From Candidatus Altarchaeum sp. CG2_30_32_3053 (lineage in GTDB: Archaea > Altiarchaeota > Altiarchaeia > Altiarchaeales > Altiarchaeaceae), in the NCBI GenBank assembly GCA_001873845.1, contig MNZY01000023.1, positions 1 to 9,347 of the forward strand: a DNA stretch of 9,347 bases, given 5' to 3'. A program made the translations under genes and the position numbers. The notes below the pieces were generated by a model. It was not told where the DNA came from, ran no database searches, and saw nothing but the letters and a program-made list of their open reading frames with translations. Positions 1-5,738 of the stretch are shown here, piece after piece (the stretch's first letter is position 1; every line of letters starts with the position of its first letter).

Positions 1-27
1 TTAATTTGTGAGATATTTTTTAAAAAT

Positions 28-200
28 CTGCTTAAAAATTAAAATTGGATATTATAAATTTAATTTTAAACATTACAAGACCTACACAAAACAAATATGA
101 ATTCTTGACTTTTTATGTTCATTTACAAAATAATATAAGTAAGTCCTATAACTTATAAAAATATTAGTAAAAAAAAAAACAAATATAATAATTATCCCAA
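28..200 (+). promoter_or_regulatory. Upstream region and candidate TATA boxes of the TIR gene
   Basis: No gene is visible in the first 200 bases, which are very AT-rich. Two archaeal TATA-like elements face the TIR gene: CTTATAAAAATAT at about 152-164 and a weaker ATATAATAATTAT at about 182-194. The first would start transcription near 180-187 and the second near 210. A run of A residues lies at 170-179. There is no recognisable ribosome-binding site before the start codon. A third TATA-like string sits near 50-60 but has no gene at a suitable distance. This is pattern recognition only. Confidence 0.4.
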
Positions 201-244
201 TTTTAGTGGGCCAGCACCAAAAATTCACTATATTTCCCAAAAAA

Positions 245-1270
245 ATGAAAAATTTAGATGACCAAAAACTAAAATTTTTTATTGCGTATGAAACAACAAC
301 AGGAAGAGATATAGCAGAACATTTAAAAAACTTTTTTTACAAATGGAATAAGCAGATTCCAAAAAATTTTAGTGTAGAAGCATTTGTTGATTTAGATATA
401 CCATCAGGAGAGGATAATGAAAGAAAGTACAGATATGAGAAAATAAAAGAAACAGATTATTTCATTCTTATTCTCACTCCAACCGCGTGGGAAATAAGTC
501 AGGAGTTAAAAGAAGAAACTGCGGCAGCAAAAGAAATGGGTAAAAAAATATTAATCGTAGAAATGTCCGGATCTATTATTCCAAAAGAATTGGCATATAT
601 TCACCGATTGTCGAAATATCCTTTTGAAAAAAAAGAGGAAGTAACAAGCAAAATTGGCGCGATTCTTCCTTGCTTATACGAAAATCGCGTGCAAGGCAAT
701 CAAAAAGTAAATCTTGTGGAAGAATCTGCGTTTGTAAAAAATATTGGAGAGATAATCAATAAAAATAAGAGAATTTACTTTTATTCTCCCGTGGCTCCTG
801 TTAGTTGCTTAAGTTATGGGTATATGGATAAAGTTGTAAAATTGCTTGACAATACAATAAAAAATGATAAAAACATCTTTCTCTTATTTTGTTTGAATCC
901 AACAATAGAAAAAATGAATAATATGCTAACATCAGATAATCCAAATAAGGACTTGTTAAAGGATATACTGTTAAAAGATATGAATATGTTGCTTGGAAAA
1001 CCTTATGTAAAATTAATTGTTCCTTTCGGAAGTATTTTACAAACACCATCTATAGATGAAGGAATTGTTTTTGGTGAAAATTCAAATGAAGCGATAATAT
1101 GGTGGAAACCCACAAGTAAAGATAAAATATATGTGCAAAATGTGCATAATTCAGAAACAATCATAACAATCATGGAACTTTTTAATAGAAATTATAATGA
1201 CGAATTATCATTAAAAGAAACGCTTTTAAAATTTTCAGAAATTTTTAAATTATTTAATTTTAAAAACTAA
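245..1270 (+). CDS. TIR-domain protein with PLD-like C-terminal domain (putative defence effector)
   Basis: Using ATG at 245 the protein has 341 residues. Residues 10-145 look like a TIR domain: a first strand FFIAYET (11-17), a BB-loop-like FVDLDIPSGED (47-57), strand YFILILTPTAW (72-82), a Glu-rich helix with E87, E90 and E91 as candidates for the catalytic glutamate, then GKKILIVEM (99-107). TIR domains in prokaryotic defence commonly cleave NAD+ or make cyclic ADP-ribose-type signals; activity here is inferred. Residues 160-320 form a second alpha/beta domain (RIYFYSP, IFLLFCLN, IVFG, AIIWW, ELFNRNY) that resembles PLD-like or TrmB-effector-like domains but has no HKD motif. The open frame extends upstream to GTG at 206, which would add 13 residues; I prefer ATG 245 because it sits just before the first TIR strand. 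It is followed 33 bp later by a gene resembling this C-terminal domain. No signal peptide or membrane segment is seen. The TIR call is fairly firm and the C-terminal call weak. Confidence 0.75.
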   Translation: MKNLDDQKLKFFIAYETTTGRDIAEHLKNFFYKWNKQIPKNFSVEAFVDLDIPSGEDNERKYRYEKIKETDYFILILTPTAWEISQELKEETAAAKEMGKKILIVEMSGSIIPKELAYIHRLSKYPFEKKEEVTSKIGAILPCLYENRVQGNQKVNLVEESAFVKNIGEIINKNKRIYFYSPVAPVSCLSYGYMDKVVKLLDNTIKNDKNIFLLFCLNPTIEKMNNMLTSDNPNKDLLKDILLKDMNMLLGKPYVKLIVPFGSILQTPSIDEGIVFGENSNEAIIWWKPTSKDKIYVQNVHNSETIITIMELFNRNYNDELSLKETLLKFSEIFKLFNFKN

Positions 1271-1273
1271 ATT

Positions 1274-1303
1274 TGTAATTAAATTTAATATTTTGTAATT
1301 AAA
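1274..1303 (+). repeat. 11-bp direct repeat in the gap between the TIR gene and its partner
   Basis: The 33-bp gap contains TTGTAATTAAA twice, starting at 1274 and 1293, with the second copy ending directly before the ATG at 1304. The duplication may provide an AT-rich translation start context or simply be a slippage scar. No terminator or Shine-Dalgarno sequence is seen, so cotranscription with the upstream gene is likely. Confidence 0.5.
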
Positions 1304-1858
1304 ATGACTATCATTCAAGAAGAATCTGGCAATGAAGCTTTCTATAAGAAGGCAATTATTATAGTAAATGAGACCTATTTTTTTAGAGGTGCCGCAAAGA
1401 CGCCGGCATTAATTCTTCCGAGTGAAAGAGCGGGAAAAGAAAGAAAAGAATATTATAATGCCTTAATTGAAAAAATAAACAAAGGCGAAATAAATGTAGA
1501 ATATTTATTTTCACTTCCAAGAACAGAAGAGGCAATAATTGAATATGTGAGAAAGAACGGAAAAAATGGATGGGAAGAGATTAAAAAAGATTGGGAGGAA
1601 TTAGTAGATCGCTGTGCAACTGTTTCATTAAGATATATAGAACATGATGACTTCATAAGTTGTATTATCGGTGATCATCACACTTTAATAGGGTGGAAAG
1701 GAGGTAAAGACAAAAGAATTATTGGAATTACTTATATGACAAATGGGATGTCTTTTTATAAAAATCTTTTTGACGAAATATTTGCAACTGGTTCAAATGC
1801 TCATCTTGAAGCGATACAAAGCATTGAAGAAAAGTTAAAAAAGATGAATCTTATATGA
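1304..1858 (+). CDS. Small partner protein of the TIR gene, PLD-like alpha/beta domain, function unknown
   Basis: This 184-residue protein is soluble, with no signal or membrane segment. I do not recognise a named family with certainty. Its pattern is a strand/helix N-terminus with TPALILPSE (33-41), then EYYNALIEKI, the strand VEYLFSL (65-71), a charged helix (WEEIKKDWEELV), the strand VSLRYIE, then FISCIIGDHHTLIGW and a C-terminal KNLFDEIF helix. The order 'strand with I/V before a small loop, LIGW, then an LF.E.F helix' is seen in PLD-like and regulator ligand domains. The same order appears in residues 160-320 of the upstream TIR protein (EES near the start, LLF/YLF strand, II.W, ELF/LFDEIF), so the two may be paralogous domains. 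No HKD or other catalytic motif is visible. Tight spacing and shared orientation suggest an operon; a sensor or regulator of the TIR effector is a reasonable inference. Confidence 0.7.
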   Translation: MTIIQEESGNEAFYKKAIIIVNETYFFRGAAKTPALILPSERAGKERKEYYNALIEKINKGEINVEYLFSLPRTEEAIIEYVRKNGKNGWEEIKKDWEELVDRCATVSLRYIEHDDFISCIIGDHHTLIGWKGGKDKRIIGITYMTNGMSFYKNLFDEIFATGSNAHLEAIQSIEEKLKKMNLI

Positions 1859-1928
1859 TTTTTGTGTAATGGGCAATGATTTGCACCTTCATACGTTTTG
1901 GTTAATTAAATGATGATGAGGACAAAAA

Positions 1929-1977
1929 TTTTATAAATGTTTAAACTGCAAAATTTATTTAAACTGCAAAATTTAAA
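1929..1977 (+). promoter_or_regulatory. TATA box and duplicated 18-bp leader of the decarboxylase gene
   Basis: A good TATA element, TTTTATAAAT, lies at 1929-1938. It is followed by two perfect tandem copies of TTTAAACTGCAAAATTTA (1940-1957 and 1958-1975), and the ATG begins at 1978. The expected start of transcription, about 25 bp after the TATA box, falls near the beginning of the second copy and gives a leader of under 25 nt. The duplication therefore sets TATA-to-ATG spacing and may change the start site. Confidence 0.6.
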
Positions 1978-2940
1978 ATGAAATTTAAATCAACAGCAAT
2001 TGCACATCCAAATATTGCTTATGTAAAATATTGGGGAAAAAAGGATGAAGAGTTAAGAATTCCGCTCAACAACAGCATTTCAATGAATTTGGGAAATTTA
2101 TACACAAAAACAACAGTTGAGTTTGGCGATTTTGGCGAAGACATTGTAATAATTAACAAAAATGCTGCTGAAGAAAAAGCAAAGGAAAGAGTAGTTAAAC
2201 ATTTGAACAGATTTAGAAATTTGGCAAAGACAACATTAAAGGCAAAGATTGTAAGTGAGAATAACTTTCCTATGTCATGCGGAATTGCATCTTCGGCATC
2301 CGGTTTTGCCGCATTAACAATTGCGTGTGCATCCTCCTTAAATTTAAATTTAAACGAAAAGGAATTAAGCATAATGGCACGACTTGGAAGCGGTTCGGCG
2401 TGCAGATCTGTTCCTGATGGATTTACAGAATGGTCAATGGGAACCTGCAATGACGACTCTTATGCTGTCTCACTTGCACCCACGGAACATTTTGAAATTT
2501 ATGATTTAATAGTTATCATTAGAGATGAAAGAAAAGAAATTTCCTCAACGAAAGGGATGCAAAAATTTAATCCTTATTTTTATGCACGGCTTGCCGAAGT
2601 GCAGGAAAATTTAAATTTCGTAAGAAAAGGTATAATTGAGAAAAATTTAAAGGCGCTTGGAACTTATACTGAAAAAGATTGCATTTCAATGCACACCGTG
2701 ATGATGAATTCCGGATTGTTTTACTGGGAGCCAGAGACATTAAAAATCATGAAGGAAGTGTGGAATTTGCGGAAGAACGGAATTGAATGCTATTTCACAA
2801 TTGATGCCGGTCCGAATGTTCATATTTTATGCCTGCCGGACAATAAAGAAACGATAAAGGAAAAATTCAGCGACAAATTTGAAATTTTAGAGTCAAAACC
2901 AGGAGGAAAAGCAAGAGTTACCGGTGAAGGTTTATTTTAA
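1978..2940 (+). CDS. mvaD: Diphosphomevalonate (or phosphomevalonate) decarboxylase, GHMP superfamily
   Basis: This 320-residue cytosolic enzyme carries out the ATP-dependent decarboxylation that yields isopentenyl (di)phosphate in the mevalonate pathway, which feeds archaeal ether lipids. Visible hallmarks are the N-terminal AHPNIAYVKYWGK (9-21, with the active-site region lysine K17), the GHMP nucleotide loop PMSCGIASSASG (98-109), LGSGSACRS with the conserved arginine R143, and FTIDAGPNV with the catalytic aspartate D276. Length matches bacterial and archaeal members (about 310-330). Retention of both the Lys and the Asp argues for a true decarboxylase rather than a Thermoplasma-type mevalonate 3-kinase. 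Whether the substrate is the diphosphate or the monophosphate (as in the haloarchaeal route) cannot be read from sequence alone. It has its own promoter and is convergent with PAN, with 20 bp between their stops. Confidence 0.93.
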   Translation: MKFKSTAIAHPNIAYVKYWGKKDEELRIPLNNSISMNLGNLYTKTTVEFGDFGEDIVIINKNAAEEKAKERVVKHLNRFRNLAKTTLKAKIVSENNFPMSCGIASSASGFAALTIACASSLNLNLNEKELSIMARLGSGSACRSVPDGFTEWSMGTCNDDSYAVSLAPTEHFEIYDLIVIIRDERKEISSTKGMQKFNPYFYARLAEVQENLNFVRKGIIEKNLKALGTYTEKDCISMHTVMMNSGLFYWEPETLKIMKEVWNLRKNGIECYFTIDAGPNVHILCLPDNKETIKEKFSDKFEILESKPGGKARVTGEGLF

Positions 2941-2960
2941 CGTTCAAATCTTTCAAAATT

Positions 2961-4160
2961 TCACACATACAACTCCTGCACAACAGGTATCACATATTTA
3001 TTGACTGTTTTATTATTTTCTGTCTTTTCTACTGCACCTGCAAAATCATCCTGAATAACATATTCCCTTCCACACCTTATTGCGTTCAGTCCTGCCTCAG
3101 TGCATATTCCGTTTATTTGTGCCCCGCTTAAATTTTCGGTCTTTGCCAATTCGCCAATATCTATATTCAGTGTATTCATCCTGTTCAGATAGATCTTAAA
3201 AATTTCACGTCTTCCTTCGTAATCACATAAAGGTATCTCAATAAGCCGGTCAAATCTTCCCGGACGAAGTAATGCATTATCAATTATATCTATTCTGTTA
3301 GTAGCACCTATAATTTTAATTCTGTCTAACGGATCAAATCCGTCCATTTCGGCAAGTAATTGCGTAAGCGTTCTCTGAACCTCTCTGTCGGCTCCTGATG
3401 TTTCACCAGAGCGTGAATGAGCAATTCCGTCTATCTCATCTATAAACAATATACACGGCGCATTTTCTTTTGTGTATCTGAAAATTTCCCTGACTAATTT
3501 TGCCCCTTCTCCGAGATATTTTTGTGCCAGTTCAGAAGCGATTATCTCCATAAATTTTGCATCTGTTGCGTTTGCGACTGCTTTGGCGAGCATTGTTTTT
3601 CCTGTTCCCGGAGGACCATAAAGCAGGATTCCTTTCGGAGGGCTTATTCCTACCTTTTTAAAAATTTCCGGGTTTTTCAGCGGCAATTCAACAACCTCCT
3701 TTACTGCTTTCTTTTGTTCCAGCAATCCGCCTATATCGGCATAAGTTACATTCGGCTTTTCATCTATATTCATAAGTGAAATTTCATGCGACTTTGGCAA
3801 AATTTCTGTAATTGCTCCGAAATCACTCCTCAGCATCACCTTATCTAACAACTCTACTTTTTTGTCAGATGCGTTTGTTACTACTATCTCGTGTCCAAAA
3901 TTTATTGAGACAAGGACCCTTCCGTCTTCAAGCACATCTCTGACATTAGCAACGGGAAGGGGGTATTTTTGTACATTGTCTTTAAATTTTTTAATTTCTG
4001 CAGACAGCCGGTCTAATTCATCATGTAATTTCTTATTTTCCATTCGTAAGATAATATCTGTCTGTAAAATCTGCGAAATTTCAGTGCTTGGAATACTGCT
4101 CATACCGCCTCCCCAGTTAATTCCTTCATCAATATCGTTAATATCTGTCTTTTTATCCAT
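2961..4160 (-). CDS. pan: Proteasome-activating nucleotidase PAN (AAA+ regulatory ATPase of the 20S proteasome)
   Basis: This 399-residue hexameric unfoldase feeds substrates to the archaeal 20S proteasome. In order it shows an N-terminal tail, a short coiled coil (about 34-66), an OB domain with PLP near 67-69, then the AAA+ module: Walker A GPPGTGKT (182-189), the pore-loop Tyr-Leu-Gly (215-217), Walker B ILFIDEID (237-244), sensor-1 ATNR (286-289) and RPGRFD (299-304) with the arginine finger. The last three residues, Leu-Tyr-Val, form an HbYX motif that docks in the 20S alpha ring and opens the gate; this separates PAN from generic CDC48 or ARC ATPases. It is slightly shorter than the roughly 430-residue methanogen PAN, the difference lying in the N-terminal tail. 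It follows aIF2-beta, with a triplicated 42-bp leader containing two extra in-frame ATGs ahead of the true start at 4160. No proteasome subunit genes are in this window. Confidence 0.95.
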   Translation of the reverse strand: MDKKTDINDIDEGINWGGGMSSIPSTEISQILQTDIILRMENKKLHDELDRLSAEIKKFKDNVQKYPLPVANVRDVLEDGRVLVSINFGHEIVVTNASDKKVELLDKVMLRSDFGAITEILPKSHEISLMNIDEKPNVTYADIGGLLEQKKAVKEVVELPLKNPEIFKKVGISPPKGILLYGPPGTGKTMLAKAVANATDAKFMEIIASELAQKYLGEGAKLVREIFRYTKENAPCILFIDEIDGIAHSRSGETSGADREVQRTLTQLLAEMDGFDPLDRIKIIGATNRIDIIDNALLRPGRFDRLIEIPLCDYEGRREIFKIYLNRMNTLNIDIGELAKTENLSGAQINGICTEAGLNAIRCGREYVIQDDFAGAVEKTENNKTVNKYVIPVVQELYV

Positions 4161-4178
4161 TGTGTTATTTGTGTAAGG

Positions 4179-4202
4179 TTATTGGAGACTATTTTTATCC
4201 AT
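4179..4202 (-). other. Upstream mini-ORF 2 (peptide MDKNSLQ) ahead of PAN
   Basis: The second repeat copy starts at ATG 4202 and encodes the same MDKNSLQ peptide, ending with TAA at 4179-4181, only 18 bp before the PAN ATG. Ribosomes terminating here could re-initiate at PAN. This is an inference from the sequence layout only. Confidence 0.4.
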
Positions 4203-4220
4203 TGTGTTATTTGTGTAAGG

Positions 4221-4244
4221 TTATTGGAGACTATTTTTATCCAT
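4221..4244 (-). other. Upstream mini-ORF 1 (peptide MDKNSLQ) ahead of PAN
   Basis: The third repeat copy, first on the minus-strand transcript, contains ATG at 4244 in the same context as the real PAN start. It reads seven codons, MDKNSLQ, to TAA at 4221-4223. It is in the same frame as PAN but closed by the stop. It is a by-product of the repeat and could act as a regulatory upstream ORF; translation is not shown. Confidence 0.4.
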
Positions 4245-4276
4245 TGTGTTATTTGTGTAAGGTTATTGGAGAATTT

Positions 4277-4690
4277 TTATATTTTCTTAACAAATCTCCA
4301 CGCGCCACATGCCATACACCTTAATGCTATGTGTCTTTCAATCACATCTATTTTTGTATCAGGCTTTCCGCATTCCCTGCACAATACAAATTCATTTGTG
4401 TATTTTTTTATTTTATTATTTATCATTTCGTCTCTCATGGGCCTTTCAATTATTGCCCTTCCCCTCTCTATATCTCCTCTTGATGCCAGTTCCTTAAGCA
4501 AAAATGTAAAAATTTCATCCTGCGGGCGATGCAAAATACCTGCTATCTCGCTTAAATTTTTTATTATTGTTCTTGAGCCCTCTATAAAGGAATATATCTT
4601 TGGAATTTCAAACCTTTCATGCCTTAATGCCATCGGCGGAAGTTTGCTCATTGCCCTTTCCAGCAGTGCATTATATTCTTTGTCGTCCAT
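4277..4690 (-). CDS. eif2b: Translation initiation factor aIF2 subunit beta
   Basis: This 137-residue protein is the beta subunit of the archaeal aIF2 heterotrimer, which brings initiator Met-tRNA to the ribosome with GTP. The N-terminal helical segment, which binds the gamma subunit, is short as usual in archaea. The central part matches the family (RFEIPKIYSFIEGSRTIIKN at 26-45, then RPQDEIFTFLLKELASRGDI). The C-terminal zinc ribbon has two Cys-X2-Cys pairs, CRECGKPDT and LRCMACGA, and the protein ends WRFVKKI. Length equals the usual 135-145. It lies 56 bp downstream of the SecB-like gene and upstream of PAN, all on the minus strand, so a shared transcript is likely. There is no Shine-Dalgarno sequence; AT-rich bases precede the ATG. 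The symbol is used in the archaeal aIF2-beta sense. Confidence 0.95.
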   Translation of the reverse strand: MDDKEYNALLERAMSKLPPMALRHERFEIPKIYSFIEGSRTIIKNLSEIAGILHRPQDEIFTFLLKELASRGDIERGRAIIERPMRDEMINNKIKKYTNEFVLCRECGKPDTKIDVIERHIALRCMACGAWRFVKKI

Positions 4691-4746
4691 AAAAATTTAA
4701 TTGAAATTTAACTGAAATTTAAATAATAAAGACAGATGTTATGATA

Positions 4747-5199
4747 TTATTGTATATACCTTGTTGCATCACTATTGTTTATTTCCGTCGGCTGAACTGT
4801 TTGTTCTTTTCCAAGCTGAACACGCGGAATTGGAAATGGCGGAGGAAGGTTTATCTCTCTTGAAATAACCGCGGTCTCCATCATACAGTTAGAGATTATA
4901 GAGTTATGAACTGTTTCTGCCATCTCCTGCGGAAGGCGCTTGTTTTCACTGGACCTCCATTCTATGAGTGCCTTATCTGTTTCTTCAGGATTTGCTGCAA
5001 CATAAATTTCTCCCTCTATTCTTATAAAGCCGATATTCGGCTCATAATTGCTTACGAAAACAAATCCCACAGATAAACCGTTTTCTGCCTTCGTAAGATG
5101 TGTTAAAGTGCTTTTGCTGCTTATCTGAATTGTTTGTAAATTTGTTGCGCTTACAAATTTCCTCGCTTCAATTGCCTTATAACTTGCGGTTATATTCAT
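4747..5199 (-). CDS. Conserved archaeal hypothetical protein, possibly SecB-like
   Basis: This 150-residue protein has no signal peptide or membrane segment. The pattern of antiparallel strands ending in GFVFVSNYEPNIGFIRIEG (about 45-63), then EIYVAANPEE, ALIEWRSSENKRLPQEMAE, a helix with HNSIISNCMMETAVISREI, and LPPPFPIPRVQL (116-127), recalls a widespread archaeal family of about 130-150 residues. I associate that family with the MJ0357-type SecB-like fold, a possible chaperone-like role, but this is memory of a pattern and not a search. The tail after PRVQLGKEQ is low in order and probably variable. It is the first gene of the minus-strand run with aIF2-beta and PAN, which would fit a protein-biogenesis theme. 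The start at 5199 is preceded by AT-rich DNA with weak TATA-like strings and no ribosome-binding site. Confidence 0.75.
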   Translation of the reverse strand: MNITASYKAIEARKFVSATNLQTIQISSKSTLTHLTKAENGLSVGFVFVSNYEPNIGFIRIEGEIYVAANPEETDKALIEWRSSENKRLPQEMAETVHNSIISNCMMETAVISREINLPPPFPIPRVQLGKEQTVQPTEINNSDATRYIQ

Positions 5200-5264
5200 T
5201 TTGTTGATGTATTATTAAGATTAATTAAAAAATTTACTGTTTTGAATTTTCTGTTTTACAATTC

Positions 5265-5279
5265 AATTAATTTTACGAT
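5265..5279 (+). repeat. 15-bp direct repeat, left copy
   Basis: AATTAATTTTACGAT occurs here and again, identically and in the same orientation, at 5909-5923. The bases on either side of the two copies differ. The pair encloses 629 bp containing all of the hairpins and palindromes, as a target-site duplication or recombination footprint might. The ACGAT end makes chance less likely than for a pure A/T string, but the composition is AT-rich. Confidence 0.6.
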
Positions 5280-5288
5280 ATATTTTAT

Positions 5289-5302
5289 CCTATAAATATT
5301 TA
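5289..5302 (+). promoter_or_regulatory. TATA-like element upstream of the hairpin region
   Basis: CCTATAAATATTTA is a good archaeal BRE/TATA-type string. A plus-strand transcript would start near 5318-5325 and run into the hairpin-rich segment, where no protein gene is visible. The element is AT-rich enough that chance remains possible. Confidence 0.35.
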
Positions 5303-5306
5303 CTTT

Positions 5307-5346
5307 GTTCTGTGAATCAAAGTGTTTGTCTCACTCCACACAGAAC
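5307..5346. repeat. Nested inverted repeat (hairpin)
   Basis: Outer arms GTTCTGTG (5307-5314) and CACAGAAC (5339-5346) are perfect complements. Inside them AGTG (5321-5324) pairs with CACT (5332-5335) around a 7-nt loop. The nested arrangement on one axis suggests a folded RNA or an element end. Confidence 0.6.
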
Positions 5347-5395
5347 AGTTTAGAGCAAGAGAAGTGGCAATAAATATTGAATCGTTTATACAAAA

Positions 5396-5447
5396 AGGCA
5401 AAGAAAACCGATCAACATTACATTTTATTGGTCGGATGAATTTGCCT
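5396..5447. repeat. Long two-step hairpin
   Basis: Outer arms AGGCAAA (5396-5402) and TTTGCCT (5441-5447) pair perfectly. A symmetric 5x5 internal loop follows. Inner arms CCGATCAA (5408-5415) and TTGGTCGG (5428-5435) pair with one G-T wobble around a 12-nt loop. Fifteen pairs with a symmetric internal loop is typical of functional RNA or of transposon end structures. Confidence 0.75.
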
Positions 5448-5458
5448 GCATGTTTAAA

Positions 5459-5479
5459 ACAGGAACCTGCAGGTCCTGT
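5459..5479. repeat. GC-rich hairpin with bulged A
   Basis: ACAGGA (5459-5464) pairs with TCCTGT (5474-5479). After a bulged A at 5465, CC pairs with GG around a TGCA loop, giving an 8-bp stem. It is the most GC-rich structure in an AT-rich gap. Confidence 0.65.
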
Positions 5480-5544
5480 CCAGTCCTGCCAGACCGTTGG
5501 TTCTCTTCGGGGATGTTATCAGTCAGTAATATATCGTACACACT

Positions 5545-5558
5545 GAGAGTTTCCTCTC
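5545..5558 (-). repeat. Hairpin with GAAA tetraloop on the minus strand
   Basis: On the minus strand GAGAG-GAAA-CTCTC forms a 5-bp stem capped by a GNRA tetraloop; on the plus strand the loop would be TTTC. GNRA loops are a hallmark of stable RNA, so this is weak evidence for a minus-strand RNA. Confidence 0.5.
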
Positions 5559-5616
5559 TATTTAATGAACAATTTACAGAGCTACAGACTAGAGAAGCAT
5601 CCGCAGGTGCGTTTTT

Positions 5617-5738
5617 AAAATCAACAGATTTTAAAATATACTGAAAATCTTTGAGATTTTCAATCTTTAAAAATCTTTGAGATTTTAAAATACTGAAAAT
5701 CTTTGAGATTTTCAATCTTTAAAAATTTACGAAATTTT
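5617..5738. repeat. Array of five short AT-rich palindromes, 26-27 bp period
   Basis: AAAATC-N4/5-GATTTT occurs at 5617-5632 (loop AACA), 5644-5660, 5670-5686 and 5696-5712 (loop TTTGA in these three). A degenerate fifth, AAAATTTACGAAATTTT, lies at 5722-5738. Starts are 27, 26, 26 and 26 bp apart. Spacers alternate between an AAAATA..CTG type and CAATCTTTA, so a 36-bp segment repeats at 5639-5674 and 5691-5726. This could be an operator or iteron array, a set of short RNA hairpins, or a slippage product. It is not CRISPR, because the spacers repeat and are only 9-11 bp. Confidence 0.85.

Larger units (their letters stand above)
4151..4272 (-). repeat. 42-bp tandem triplication of the PAN start region
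   Basis: Copies lie at 4151-4192, 4193-4234 and 4235-4272. The first two are full 42-bp units and the third is 38 bp, identical over its length. On the minus strand each unit contains a leader with ACAAATAACACA followed by ATGGATAAAA, so the PAN initiation site exists three times. The repeat fills nearly the whole 116-bp gap after the aIF2-beta stop at 4277-4279. Sequence identity between copies suggests a recent event or ongoing gene conversion. Confidence 0.97.

Noticed and set aside
28..41. 14-bp match CTGCTTAAAAATTA shared with 8147-8160
   Set aside because: The string is mostly A/T with little extension on either side, so chance is a sufficient explanation.
2019..2450. 143-residue open frame on the minus strand inside mvaD
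   Set aside because: It is a shadow of the clearly recognisable GHMP decarboxylase on the plus strand and has no family features.
4182..4700. 172-residue plus-strand open frame over the 42-bp repeats and aIF2-beta
   Set aside because: It is antisense to aIF2-beta. Its repeated, hydrophobic N-terminus is only the translated tandem repeat.
5322..5546. Plus-strand 74-residue open frame in the gene-free gap
   Set aside because: No recognisable motif, odd composition, and it runs through strong hairpins, so it is better explained as non-coding.
5440..5600. Possible tRNA, SRP RNA or RNase P RNA in the GC-richer island
   Set aside because: No T-loop consensus, acceptor pairing, SRP helix-8 signature or full RNase P core could be found. 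A short GAGGAAACTC string on the minus strand is not sufficient.
5617..5738. Palindrome array considered as a CRISPR array
   Set aside because: Repeats are only 16-17 bp, spacers are 9-11 bp and recur, and no cas genes are present.
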